Origin: Taenia hydatigena | Lineage: Eukaryota; Platyhelminthes; Cestoda; Cyclophyllidea; Taeniidae | Length of the DNA stretch: 64,000 nucleotides | Assembly (NCBI GenBank): GCA_036345935.2 | Contig: JADWOT020001225.1 | Coordinates: 310,001 to 374,000, forward strand | Direction of reading: 5' to 3' | Shown: positions 1 to 12,204 of the stretch, one piece after another | Layout of the letters: each line of letters starts with the position of its first letter | How positions within the stretch are numbered: position 1 is the stretch's first letter | Made by a program: the position numbers and the translations under genes | Notes under the pieces: generated by a model | Databases searched by the model: none | Told to the model about the DNA's origin: nothing | The model's input: only the letters and a program-made list of their open reading frames with translations

Positions 1-3000
1 AATATCCATTTTCAAACCACTAAACCACGTACTTATATTATAAGCCACGCCTGCGTCCGTGAACTCGCTAAGAGTTGAACTAAAAAGAAACAGAAACACG
101 TGGATACTATCATTTAAGGTTGTGAAACGAATATTCAGCACAAATGCTTATCAACGGCTAGACGGTAAGGTGAAAAATTGTATCCATCGAACTGCTTGCA
201 GACCGACGCAAAATCTGGGGTGTTAAGGCATTCAACTAGCAAGGCGAGTATTTTAGAAATCTTTACTAAGAGTTGCGGGTAAAAATTGTGCTCTCTCTTG
301 TTTAATGACAGAAACCAACGAACATGGTGCTAAAAGTAATAAAACGGAGTGATCTTTTTTAAATTGCCAAGGCAGATATACTTTTTAGTCCTCGTTTTCA
401 TAGGAGTGCCCTGCGAGCTTCAGTGGGCCAATGACACATTCAAACCCTTTTCAAAGAATGTCGGAGTAGAGCGAAAACAGAATCTCACCTGCATCCGCTC
501 AGGTGCATTATTCCAACAACAGCACATTTAGGCTGGTTTTCTAACCCTCTCGGATTATATTCAGAGGGTCTGGTATTAGTTGCTAGATTTTCCCTTCTTT
601 TATTGTTGCGGTAGCATGTGTTTTCTTAGGGATATCAAAATAATGTAAAGGCATAATTGGTGAGATAGAGGATAGTGTGCTCCTTTGAATTTCGCCCATA
701 ATACGCAGCACAAATGATTGCAGATTTCCTATCCTTACCTTTAAGACATAAGAGGCTGAGGAATGGTATTGATATCCAGCACAGATTGAGCAAGATCCCC
801 GTATTTTAATTCGTTCGGATGAACTGCTTCTGCATCTTTCTAAGGAAACTACGCCTTTTGTAAAGGCGCACCAATAACTCAGATTTTACGGTATCTCTGT
901 CGACTAATGGATGGCTAAGAAGAGACAGCACATGAAATGAATATTGTAGGGTATAATGCCTACATTGATTTGCGCATTAGAAAAAAAAACATAAACAGTC
1001 TTAGCTTTTATTGAATTGTAAGAAATTTTGACCGGACTGGGTGACTAAACCATGATTAAGGATACCTTGTTTAGTCAGTGAAGTCCGTTGCCTAAACGAC
1101 AAAATGCACTTTCTTTATGACACCGAAAACTAAGGATATCATGGACGAAATAGCCAACCAAAAATTAGCACCAACGTCAACCCAAGCTTATGGAGCCAAA
1201 TTATGCCGCGTGTTACTTATAGCACCTCAATGGTAACAAGCCTGAAGAATGAAGGTAAAATTACTCACGCCGCTCATCACAAGATGCAGGTAGTGCATGC
1301 AAGCATAGTGAAAACGAAGATGATTCGTAGACCTACCTGAATGTGGGTCACTCCTGCAAATGCTGTAAGCTGGGAGCAAGCTTTAACAATGTTGAACAGG
1401 GTTTCCCGATTCAGCTACGTATTAAACATTATTGACCACCGTGTGGGCTGCAGGAAGCGATGAAGTGGGTGGCATATCACACTCTATTGTATGACTCAGA
1501 TTAGCACGACCAAGCACTCGACAATCACTACACTTGCCTCATTATTTTATTCTTTCAGTGTCTTCGTGCATTATCGTACGAATAAATGAAGACATTTTAA
1601 CTCAATTCGCGGCTCCAAAATCATCCCGTGTTCATTCTTTTCTATCATTGAAACGTGCCTAAGAGGTCGGCTTTCCTAAACTAAAATATCCGCGGCAACT
1701 AATCATAATCTCAGGTGGCATACACCGGTTAGTTAGGCAAGGACGTCCTGGAGCATTCCTTTTTACTAAAACATATTAATGGTGTTAGGTGCAAAAAATC
1801 GGCATTTTTGTGAAGAGACGAAGTCTGATGTAAGGGTTATGCTTGTTCGATACCGACTTTTTCTTTCGACAGCATTGAAGAGTCAGGTGTTGAAAGGTGT
1901 TTTTCTCTGGAATTCTTCGATTGGAGCTACATTGGTTCTGACTTAATCGAATTAAGTTGGAATGTTGAAGAATGGGGTTAACACTACTCAGATATAATAG
2001 AATGAGTGAAGTGGAAATTGCTTGCTTGTACCTCATGATGAAGGTTACATCGATCTCAAAAGGGATTATCACACTTAATAGACTGAAAACCAATTTGACC
2101 TACAATGTAGCTATGGAAGGAATGAGCGCTGTAAGCCTCGTAGCTGATTGCACTGGATTTTATTAAAGCATCACTTACTAGCAAGCTCGGGTGTGCGGTT
2201 TTAATGCACAAATCCTCTTTTGATTCCTTAGTGCATGTAAATTTTATTGCTTTCTCAGCAGCTGATGATTAATGCTTGAAAACCCATGGTTACAGTACGC
2301 ACACATATAATGCGATTTCCTCAATGACATACCTGTTTTTATCTAAGACGGCAGATAGAAACGCTGTCAAAATCAGCGCGCCCACTACAAACGTCATGAA
2401 AGTCATTGTAAATGCTTTAAATTATTATAATGAGGATTGGCACAGCCCATGTTATGCGATTGCTGAAATATTTTATTCCAATGCAGACCGATGAGATACA
2501 GGATATGCGTTGATTGATATTTTTTTGCTTTCTTTTAGCAATAATGTTAACTCTCATCTTACTGCAAATCCAACAGCAAGCATAAGCAATTTCTGGCTTC
2601 CACCATCGTTCTGATTGGGCGAAGAGGGTCCCGACAAATTTGGGTTTAGTTGAAATTTTACAGGCTTGGGCAAAGACTGCGCAAATGTAATTACTTTAGC
2701 TGCACTAGGCGTTTTTATCCCCTAACCTGGATTGAGCTTCTAGCGTTTCCTAACTAAAAATCACATTCTTAGTAGAGTATTTTCCAGCCCGGCAATCAGT
2801 GTCACTGTGGAAGGAGTCTAATGAGCCATGCCATCGGCGTTTAGAGACAACAAATGCTTGTCATTGTACCCCTAACTTTATCTAGGTGTCGATGTGTACG
2901 CTATAAACGTAATCACATAATGCATGAATTCAGCAAAGGCAACTGTAGAACTCGGAAACTTATCTAGGCACACCGCTCGAGTAGAACAACTATATTCCCT

Positions 3001-3252
3001 ATGCGGGAAGAATTTGTACTTGTAGCGTGGCCTAGAGGTTAGGCTATCCAACGAAGGTACGGTGGTCATCTAAGTGACCGTAGACGAGACTGAGAGCTGA
3101 ACAATCAACAAACGTGCAAATTTTTGTGCTGAATCTTTACATTACTATGCCAAACAGTAGTAGCGTGGTGTTTGGTTTAGCCATGGACAACTAGCTGAAT
3201 CCCCAATTTTCCGGAGAAAAAATACCACTAATTCATGCTAACAGTGCACACA
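1..3252. other. intergenic or intronic, nothing recognised
   Basis: I see no domain, RNA gene or phase-consistent exon chain here. The open frames at 1785-2093 (minus), 1972-2166 and 2276-2494 are chance length and show no motif. The sequence is A/T-rich with scattered short A and T runs. Confidence 0.5.
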
Positions 3253-3480
3253 TGTAATACTTATCTTCTCAAAATGTGCTTTGCCGACCAGAGGTGAAGG
3301 AACAATTTGGACCCAATCGCGAAGCAGCGTGGTCCCTCTCCGGGACTCGACACAGCCCCGTCTTGAACTCTTTTACAATAACTTCCTCTGCTTCTCTCTT
3401 ACCTTTAATAGAGATGCCAAAGCGTACTCAGCTTTCTAATAGTGAAGGTAGGAAGAGGAAAGAGAGGGAACCTTCCACAC
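3253..3480 (+). repeat. direct repeat copy 1, first-exon or LTR-like unit
   Basis: This copy starts TGTAATACTTATCTTCT and aligns with 3646-3871 over its whole length, with many substitutions. It contains an ATG at 3415 opening a basic peptide, MPKRTQLSNSEGRKRKEREP, that ends near a PST motif shared with copy 2. Both copies begin with TG and can be trimmed to end in ACA, which is the LTR convention. The spacer of about 165 bases would make the pair a miniature LTR element (TRIM). The alternative is a tandemly duplicated promoter plus first coding exon. I see no convincing primer-binding site or polypurine tract in the spacer. Confidence 0.6.
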
Positions 3481-3645
3481 AGATCTACTGCCTAGGCTTG
3501 ATACGAGAAGGTCCATTACTCTGAGACGCCTTAATTGGCCTAGACGAAACGGCTGATCAATAGCGTGTTATCAGTGTGTCGTAGAATCGCTTGTGTCAAA
3601 ACAAAGAGAATTGATTTGTGTTCGTGTCTTTTGCTTGAGACGTAC

Positions 3646-3871
3646 TGTAATACTTATTTTCTTTAAATGCGCTTTGCAGGCCGGAGGCGGAAAAACAATT
3701 TGGATCTGGTGGCAGAGCGGCGCGGCGACTCACAAGAGCATGGTTTATTCCCGTCCCAGATTCGCATATTAGGCTTCTCTGTGCTATCTTCCCCTCATAA
3801 CAAAGATGTCGAAACGTGTCCCGACTTCTAATTACATGGGCGACAAGAGTGAAGAGGAGGAACCCTCTACA
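3646..3871 (+). repeat. direct repeat copy 2, first-exon or LTR-like unit
   Basis: Second copy of the unit at 3253-3480. It contains ATG at 3806 opening MSKRVPTSNYMGDKSEEEEP followed by ST, which matches copy 1 at M, K, R, S, N, E, P, S and T in the same spacing. The sequence ACA|GTACGT at its end resembles a splice donor. The four bases GTAC occur immediately before its TG and immediately after its ACA, which could be a short target duplication or chance. Confidence 0.6.
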
Positions 3872-3872
3872 G

Positions 3873-6620
3873 TACGTCTATAGAAATGTAAGCATTACAC
3901 TATTTTATCACTAACAAGTGTGGATTGTAAAAAAAATCAAACTTGGCACAAAGGCTGCTAGTTATTAATGAACAACCTCAAGAAAGACCCACCAAGTCCT
4001 TGTTTGTGGCGTTAAAGTCATTAAAACTATAACGCTGCATTTAGAATTTCAAACGAATTGCTTGCAAAACTGCATTTGCTTAATCTTATTGGCTCAAAAG
4101 AGCAGTTATGTTTTCACTGTGATGCCTAAGGCCGATTAGAATTCCTGCGACAACCATTTGCTTTCATCGTACCTGATACTCTTTTTATGTATCTAGCGGC
4201 ATATATGAAGAGATGATTCGGGTGTGTTCGTCACCGTGCGTGTTTTGTGGTTCGCGCTAACGAGTCCAGGTATGTGAGTGTTCATACTTGATATTTTTGG
4301 TAAATTCTATGCGTATGCATAGGTAACTCTTTATTAATGGCATGAAAGCGTGGCTAGCGGCTTTTGAGGCTTGCTGAATTCGTGGTTCGTGTAATGCTCA
4401 GATTCTGCTAACTCGCTTAATTAAATGCCTAAGCGCATTTTGCATTAGGACGGTGTTGGCTGATTTTGGCTGCTGCAAGTCTTTTATAAGTCATGATGAA
4501 AGATAAGGGGTCTGGCTTTACTGTTGTTGGTTGCCACTACTTCATTCCTGGACAATAAATCGTATATGAAATCGACGAACTTGCCGCTTGAGAGCAGTCA
4601 ATCTAAATGAGACGAAACAGAGGTAGCCTTCTTGGTTATGTGGCATTCATTAAAGAAACAACAGCATTGATTCAGGGAAACTGTAAGTATTTAATGCAGC
4701 GATTGTGTGGTGTAAATATCCACTCCCGGTTTTCGTCTCTAGCACATAGCTAAACTGAAACCGTGGGTTTCAGTCATCTTAGTGGTTCACTGTGGGAGTT
4801 CACTTATAATATGGCGCTTGCATGACTTCCTTTCCTTTGCTCTAGTCGATAAAATGTTGCTGACTGCAACGACAAGTGCGAGTGGAAAACTGCTTGCTGA
4901 CTTCAGTGAATGGATAAAGAATTATGATTGTTGGGAAGGTGGGAAGGTGGTTTGGGTGTAACACATCCCTCATTCCACTGAGTGATGGCATAACACTAGG
5001 AATCGTCTAAGCGTAGATGCGAGAGGAGATGCGAAACAACTTGCACTCGAGAATGCTAGAATCATAAATCGATGGTTTATTTATAACTCTTGTTATTATA
5101 TAGGCCTTTTTATGCAGGAATTTGATGTCTTTCTAAGTAAATTACATGCATTTAGCAGCAGGTGGTGAGCTGGAATGATTTCCGCATGTGGATATAATTC
5201 ATTCGCTGCCAAAAAATGCCACTACACGCCATTTTCCAGTTGTAAAGGATATGGTCAATGTCTTCTCTTCGCTGCACAGTCGTTGGTGCACCAAAAGACT
5301 TGGCAATCTTTCATCTTAAAACTTGCTGCCCGATTTGATAAGGTGTGATTAATTTAGCACTCCTTGGATGAGGCGGAGAAATGCAGTGAAGGCGAAGGCT
5401 CGCGGTGTTGCGTCCTTGGTGGGACTGCAGGTGTCACGAGATGGATTCTTTCCGCACCTCTTTTCTCGGCCGTGAGTGCAGCTGAGGTTTTGGTGATTCT
5501 GTTGCCTTGTAGGAGGTACAGTAAGTGTCCACTATCTCCTTACCAACGCTGCATGCGCTTGATGTGCTGATTAATGCAGAGTGGCCCAATTTCCCTTCTC
5601 GAACGCGTTTTCCTTATTTATTTTTTATAATTGGCTAAGAGAAGTGCCATAAGCATATTGGGTGAGGTTGGAGAAGTGAAACATACGTAGGAGTGTTCTT
5701 GGTGAATGAATGCATTTATTTTATGCAAACAGGTTTTTGGTGAAAAAAACAATGGGACCTCTAAGCTGTTGTGAAGCCGTTGAAAAGAGGGCTAGTGAAG
5801 TCATGTTTTGAGAGTTCATCCGTTTTCTTTAACGTACTAAATGAAATGGTCGCTTGGTGGCCATTTTAGATGGATATTGCTTACATTGGACACGAGCTAG
5901 CCGATGAGCACACAGGGCCATGGTGTTCCTTTTACACCTTCGTGGCCTATTTTTCGTCTGTGGAGCGTCATCACCGCAGTCTCTGTTGTGATTTCTTCCA
6001 TTTCCTTCCAAGCATATCCGTTGGGTTCTAGTAGCGTTGCCATTGGCATTTAGCATTCCCGAAATATTAGTTGTTAGGTTGAGTTGGCACAACTGATTGT
6101 CTGTGTGGTTTGGCCCAAGTTAGTACTCTGCAGCGAAGATGGCAGCAAGACGTATGAACTGCACGTGAGAAAACATTACGTTCGTGTGTGATGGTAGTCA
6201 ACATCCATCCTAGTCATCGTGGTATCTCAGTGTGGAGGTAGAACTTGTCCTTGTAAATTCACAGAGGCGAATTGGTGGCGGATGCACTACCGAGGCCGAT
6301 CAGAAGTGTTTCTGACGTCAATTCTCTTACAGGCTCTGCCTCAAAGGAATGAAGTAAAAAACTTACATCTGATTCGCATATAGTGGGGGCTTTACGCAGG
6401 AATGTTGGGCTAGTCTTTGTCATGAGTCCAACAAGACGTCTATGTGATGGACTTTATATACAAACACCGATTTCCTTGCAGTGCTGTGACTTTAAAATTA
6501 TTCTTTTTGAGTTAATGGCCACCCTTCAGTGCCTGATTGCAGGTTTTTCCATCTATCCCGCTGTCATTTTCACTAACCGTCTTTATACCTCGTTAATCGG
6601 TAACAAGGAGCGACACGTCT
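3873..6620. other. intergenic or intronic, nothing assignable
   Basis: No family is recognised. Around 5364-5530 and 5860-6080 the DNA is more G/C-rich than its surroundings, and short open frames occur on both strands there, but none has a motif, a phase-compatible splice partner or a poly(A) signal. Confidence 0.4.
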
Positions 6621-6628
6621 TAACAGCT

Positions 6629-7150
6629 TTAAGCTTCCTGCCGCAATGGTATCACTAAGACCGTCAACTTGGAATAGCCGTCAACAGTCTCCTCGACATG
6701 CCAATCACCTTCTGCTGCTGCAGTGCTGCACTTAGCGCTGGCGCGGGTGACGTCTCCTGTGTGGAGGTGCAGAAGCACCGCATCCTTGACCTCGCCTTTC
6801 CCATTGTGCTTCTTGTTTGCCAAATTCCTCATTCCATTAATAGTCTTCGCCCGCCAACTGTACTTCGTTGTACTCCTTTTGTATTAGGTGGTAGCGTACA
6901 TCCACGACAGCGTTGATGAGTAGCAGACAGATGGTGCCACCGACTTGCTGATTTCTGTTGTCGCTTCTGAAATCGAGGACACTAATGCTGATGGCTGTGG
7001 TGCCACCGCTGTTGCCTTTGTGCCCTCCGTTGAGGCTATGAATTTGGTGGAGTGGCAGTTCGTCGGTGTGATATGGAGCGTGCAGATGCTGTAGATGGTA
7101 GAGACGAATGATCTCAGGGGATGGCGGAATATGGAGTACAAATGGTTCAT
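6629..7150 (-). pseudogene. decayed ORF of a dispersed repeat
   Basis: On the minus strand a single reading frame runs from 7150 to 6629, broken only by one TAA at 6884-6886. The first part begins MNHLYSIFRHPLRSFVSTIY and contains FIASTEGTKATAV. The same protein frame recurs at 46369-46560 on the plus strand, beginning MNHLWSSSYHLLRPLVSTTS and containing LMPSPEGTKETAV. The downstream part, after the stop, contains CSTAAAEGDWHVEETVDGYS. Conservation of frame between two copies that differ at roughly a quarter of positions suggests a once-coding element. I do not recognise the protein. It lies downstream of the gypsy remnant on the same strand and could be its 3' end, but I found no integrase motif in it. 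Confidence 0.45.
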
Positions 7151-7690
7151 TTGCTCGTTGTTATCTTGCGGAAAAGATGGAGAGGGGATTTCGCAACGTC
7201 AACTTTATTTGAACTGCAAGTTCTCTTACCTTTCCTATTATAAACGCTGACGGGATTAAACTGAACATTTATTTGGCTAATCAATCGTCACTAATATTTA
7301 GCTTAGGTAGATGTCTTATTCGCTGTTCTTTAAACTAGCTATAAATTATGAAGACTCTTATTAGTCGACTGTCACTTACTTGTAAAATCCAAATTTTCTT
7401 TGCTAATGCTATGTGTGCCAGATTTCATTATAATGTTTGCAAGACTACTGCCTGTATTGTATGCTCCTTTACAAAGATTATCCTTGTTTACTGATTTTAA
7501 AATAATAGGATTGCTGCCTGATGATTGAATACGGCCGGTTGTAGTCTGCGACGAACCTGTGCTTAGACCACCCAATAAATTGACTCGCATTGCATGCACT
7601 TCCCAGTTCTCGAGTAAGCATTTTGAATGGCGCTTGGTGTGGTTTTGCGCTGTGTGCTGACTACAAACCGAATGGTGTTTTCCACAGTAC
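6880..7690 (-). repeat. dispersed repeat R3, copy 1
   Basis: Read on the minus strand this segment aligns, with frequent substitutions and small indels, to 45845-46610 on the plus strand. Anchors include the CATTCAAAATG/CACTCAAAATG start region, AGTTTAATC, and the AAATGAACCAT block. The two copies are inverted relative to each other and about 38 kb apart. The divergence indicates an old family. Confidence 0.65.
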
Positions 7691-7904
7691 GCGAAATGTG
7701 CTTCGTCGTTGTCAAATGTCTGACGGGTTCGACTAGTTAAAGTTTCCGTCTAACTCTCGAGTGATATTCGCTAAAGGGATGAGAGGAAAAGAAGGCCGTG
7801 AGAACTTGCCACCAAAGTTAAGCTTTTTTTATGCACTTATGAGTCGATCAAACTTGAGTGAGAACTCCTCAGCATGTGACCAACCGTGGTCCAAATGAGA
7901 AAAT

Positions 7905-8142
7905 CTCGAGCCAGATTGTAACAAAGTGCAAGCATTCGGTATGTGAGCACCCCATGGTGGTGAGGCGTTTGCCTGTGTTGTCGCGGCACCAAGGCGTCTC
8001 TTGCCCTTTCAAATGCCTTTTGCGATTTTTTATTAGCAATCGGAGATCCGCTGTGATTTACGTGCAGCTCTCGAGAGAGACTGTGACTAAATGGGAGCAT
8101 TCTGTATGTAAGCACCACCTGGTAGTAGGGCGTTCGCCCAAG
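7905..8142. repeat. imperfect local duplication, 165-base period
   Basis: Two blocks of about 70 bases at 7907-7975 and 8072-8140 share CTCGAG, GCATTC-GTATGT-AGCACC and the GTGG/GTAG-GGCGTT core. The 165-base spacing is a multiple of three, and on the minus strand both carry the peptide VLTYRML in one frame (7837-8118). This suggests a repeated protein segment or a partial internal duplication of the retroelement next to it. Confidence 0.5.
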
Positions 8143-8234
8143 TTATCGCTGAACTGCAAAGACATGTTGCTACATTTCCTCGTACCGTCGCACAACTGAA
8201 CGTTTCATCTCCTCCACTGTTTCTAAGCAAGTCG

Positions 8235-8960
8235 GCGCTCAAAAAGCTGCCCTCACTACGAGCTGCCTCGCTCTCTGGTAGGGCTTGAATTGTCTAACCA
8301 TTGTGGGGATGGCGAACAGTTTATGGTCTGTTGCACTTTTCTGTCGCATTTATTGCCGAGTTTGATACTGGCGTAGTTGATGACGTGTTCTCTTTTGGAT
8401 AGTCTATCGATTATGGCTACACCACTAGCGTCTGCGTCCAGTGCGAAGAGTAGTGCGCTGGCCTAAAGTTTGGTAAGGCTTGGATCGGTGCTGAGCAGTT
8501 TTTATTCCAGTTCTTCTGACGCTTAATGATGCTCGGTCTCCCACTTAAATCTCTTTTTGTCAGCTTTCTGATCACTTTGTGCAGGAGCTAGGGATCTTAT
8601 CCATTAACAAAGCGCCTGCAGTAGTTCGCCAAGCCAGTGAAAATGCGAAACTCTGTCTGGCTAGTTTACTTTGATTAGGCGTTCACTTGCTTTGCACAGT
8701 CTTTAGGGACTGCCCTCTCGTCTAACGAAGAATCCATGCACCATGAAGATTGCGCAGCGCTAAAGAAAGTGTCAATTCTTTGGGTTCAAGTGCTCGACTC
8801 TTCTCAAGGTGACCGAATCGAAGCTCGAGACCGATGGGTTGGTCTGAGGTAGCAAGTGTAACATTGTTTTTGCACTCAGACATTGAGTTCCCCGTTGTCC
8901 ACCTCCCCAGGCAAAAGAACACTGAAGATTGGATGTTGTGTGGAGCAGCTCCATTCTAGG
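8235..8960 (-). mobile_element. Ty3/gypsy retrotransposon pol remnant (RT-RNase H)
   Basis: The minus strand encodes, in order, pieces of a gypsy-type reverse transcriptase and RNase H with frameshifts and stops between them. Near 8600-8640 is FTGLANYCRRFVNG, matching the conserved FLGLANYYRRFV step at the end of the RT domain. Near 8410-8446 is FALDADASGVAI, the first catalytic block of the family's RNase H (usual form LDTDASDxGIGAVL). Near 8240-8322 is KLFAIPTMVRQFKPY, the KELLAIV...RHFxxYL block. Upstream on that strand, near 8750-8860, a weaker match to the LNPKKCxFLxxxxxFLGH motif is split between frames. At least three frame changes and in-frame stops show it is not functional. No LTRs were delimited. 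Confidence 0.8.
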
Positions 8961-8964
8961 CAGC

Positions 8965-11925
8965 TGGCTAAATAGTTGACAAACGCCTTCAAGTCAGAGT
9001 TCATTCGTGTCATCTAAAAGAAGTTCTCATCAGCGTACCTTCCCAAATGTCAGACAGTTAGATATGGTTAACAAATGGTCTACCACATTTGCTGGGAAAG
9101 AGTGGGGGAGCAATTGTGGTGGTAGAGTTGGGGAACATGCTACTTTGCACATTTGGGTAGTACAGACCAGCATTAAGGGAGTTGGGAAAGCGAAGGGCGA
9201 GTAGTGATTGCAGGTACGGGACGCAAAGACTCGCAATCATCGAACAAGGGGTCTGCTGCGTACAATCCGGGCCTTTATTTCCTTTAGTAGTCGTACCCTT
9301 CGCATTGGGCCTCGCTGCCATATCATACCTCAGCAGCACCGTCCTCTCTCGTTCATCCACAAAAAATCAAACTACCACCCCTTCACTACACCTCCACGAC
9401 CACATTTCAGATCATCCACTTCAAATCATTGTTCTCGAACGGCTCAACACACCCACACCAAGAAAATGAATACCACATGCATGTCAATAACAGCTCATCG
9501 AAATGAATTTATCGCGAAACACGAAAGGCGGAGAAACAATTCACAAGAAGAGGAATATCAAAATGCACCAACGCTTCGGCAAGCAGAACCTCGTCCACTC
9601 CTTTAAAGAGATCACCTAGCTGAAGGGCTTGAACACCAACACACGAATGGCGCAATAAGGTGAGCAGCAGTAGTGAATAAAGACAGGATTCATCTCGTTC
9701 CTCATGGCAGCGGCAAAGAAATAGATGCACTTGATTTGCACCGCCTCAACGGTACCTCACATACAAATCTGCGTCCACGCCACAAACTCGATGACATCTA
9801 AAGTAACGACGCGGCACCTGCAACCGCGATCACACACTTCGGGATAGCGGGGACTCAAACATTGGCTGCCTACGAATTAGTCAAAATCCAGCCAGATACC
9901 GATCTTACGAGGACAATCTCGACTAAACAACCAATCTCCCAAATGGCTATCAAAACCTGCTGACGCACCACCCACCACTATCTACATCACGTCTATGTGG
10001 CAGCCCAATATCCTACCTCAGCTCTACAATGCACTAACCACCGGCTCACAGGCAGCCAAGTACAATCATACTGGCTCACTTTCAAACAACTTTGGGGTGG
10101 TCGTCAATACTTCCACCCCCACCACCTAGCCACTTAACGCCACAAACCCACCAACATGTAATCAACTAATCATCTTGCTGTGGAAGTGGCGACATATTCC
10201 TTCTCCAAGACAGACATTAAACAGCCAGTGCCACCTTAACAGGTCTCGCTGATTGGCGCCAAATTAGGAAGGCGTAAACTCCAAGTGATCTCCTTCAACC
10301 AACAACCCCACGAAACACAGGCGCTGTCCCCCACGGGGCCGAAAGAAGGCCATAGTGCAAATTACTGATGATCTAGCGCCACCTGCTAGTAATCTGAAGG
10401 CCACCGATTCATCTACAAACCACAACTGCTGCAGTCCCTCAAATGCAACTTTGAAGTAATAATCGGCCTGAAAGCCCTTGCGCCAGCTATCAATTCACGT
10501 GCATATTCACCAGTGCAAACGCTTAATAACACTAATTTTAACATCAAAACAGCCTCAGCGTCATCTCCCAATCCACCCTATGGCAATTAACTGCCTCGTT
10601 GCAAATAACGAGCCAGACGTATCTGACACCATTCAAGTGCATATATCCTAGGCCACGTGTCGGTCTCTGGATAGCTTAGTTACCCTGCGTGAACATCACG
10701 ACTCAGATAAAAGACATTCACAATAGCCACTCACTCACAATGCCCGAAATCCTGCACAAGTAATGCAGGCGCGAAGTGATAAAGACTTAAGATCTCCGGT
10801 GTACCCCATCCGAGGGAAAGACACCATCCAGAGATTGGCACAAAGACTCAACGTGTCCAGTGTTCGAAGTTGGGAGACAGCATAGGATAGGCAGTGAAGC
10901 CGGTTATTCTACAGCTGAAGATTCCTAAGCTTCTTCACCCACAAAGGTGACTACCTAAATGCACCAGGAAGGAGGCAAGATATCCATTTTATATCGCCCA
11001 CTGACAAAACCTACCCGTCAGTATTAGCACATATCACGGTGTTCTGATTGCTCGCTCAAAGAAAACTTCCCGATTCTCCCAATTCCGGCAGTCTTTCGGC
11101 AGTCAAGCGATTCTGTTCTACGACAAGTCCTTCAGACCAGAGCAGAGTCCTTCAATACACTCGACCGAGAATCCATCTTACTTGAGTTCAGGCGAGGGTG
11201 AGTCCGACATCGCAATATGCGATTGTCAAATCGCTGAAGCTCAGCATTCCTTTTGTGAGGGTCTCAAGGCAAAGTGGAAGCGGTTCTGCATAGAGTAACC
11301 CCTCCGGTTCTCATTTGCAAATTGAGCGACACTTGACATCGGCAGAATTCAAGTCAATGGGATTGCATTCCTTGGGGAGTCCAACACCCAAAACAACAAG
11401 AACCGTACGTCAATGCTTTGTCAATTTCTAGAAACACAGCTGATGAGCCAAAATCAGCCCAATCGAACATGCAGTGGCCCAAAATGACCAGTAATTTATT
11501 ATACGGAAACGAGGCCATGAGCAGGTTAAGAAAGAAGGATGGTGAATCTCCCCATGCTCGCAAACCTATCATACACTTCCACAATGTTCTCTTTAAGCCA
11601 AAATCATTAACAACAAAACCAATTACCTGCAAATCTAACACCCATTTACTCGACAAACAATAAAACTATGCGAGGAGCAGGGTCATGAACAACAACATAG
11701 AGTGCATCGCATTGTGGCTAATTTGCTATTGTTTTCTCAACAGCAACACTGTAACTGTTAAATATCCCAAATGTTTATTCTAAGCGAAGTCTATAGACAT
11801 TGACATTGCATTAACGAGTAAAAAAAGATTTTTACTGTGCATTACTGGTTAAGATCTTGGGAATAAGTTGTGAAGTCAAATAATCTAGCGAATGACAGTT
11901 GTTTCCTTATCGGCAACGACGTGAT
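8965..11925. other. C/A-rich tract without an assignable gene
   Basis: From about 9250 to 11700 the plus strand is clearly richer in C and A than the flanks, with many CACC and CCAC runs and few G or T runs. Open frames at 9208-9606 (plus) and 11354-11656 (minus) have no recognisable domain. The peptide PVYPIRGKDTIQRLAQRL near 10797-10850 looks protein-like but has a stop upstream and no partner exon. The segment could be old transposon sequence or a long skewed intron. Confidence 0.4.
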
Positions 11926-11929
11926 TAAA

Positions 11930-12200
11930 ATTATTAAAATACAATTCATCCTGACCTGAATTGTATTGAGGCGGTGGTAGAGACGGGATTCTGATTCCGG
12001 AACGTTCGTTAAATAGCCATGCTCAGCAAATTGTGCTCAAATCAAACGCGACGCATTTTTGTGGAGTTCAAGGTCTGCGCTGCCATTTTCACTAAATGAT
12101 CTTGGGTGACTCGGAAAAGTTCATGCTATTCTATAGAACGAGTTCCACTCTTGCCAAAGTTATGGCGTCTTGCATGGAGCGTTCGCAGCGCCAACCCGTA
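11930..12200 (-). repeat. dispersed repeat R2, copy 1
   Basis: About 260 bases align with 47905-48160 in the same orientation. Shared anchors are GCCATGCTC-GC, GTGGAGT-CAAG and TTGCCAAA-T-ATGGCGTCT. On the minus strand both copies carry a frame ending RRH(N/D)FGK(S/I)GT followed after four residues by an aligned stop, so the family may once have been coding on that strand. The protein is not recognised. Confidence 0.6.
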
Positions 12201-12204
12201 GGTC

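Noticed and set aside
9208..9606. A 132-codon plus-strand frame
   Set aside because: The composition follows the C/A skew, with no domain and no splice or poly(A) support.
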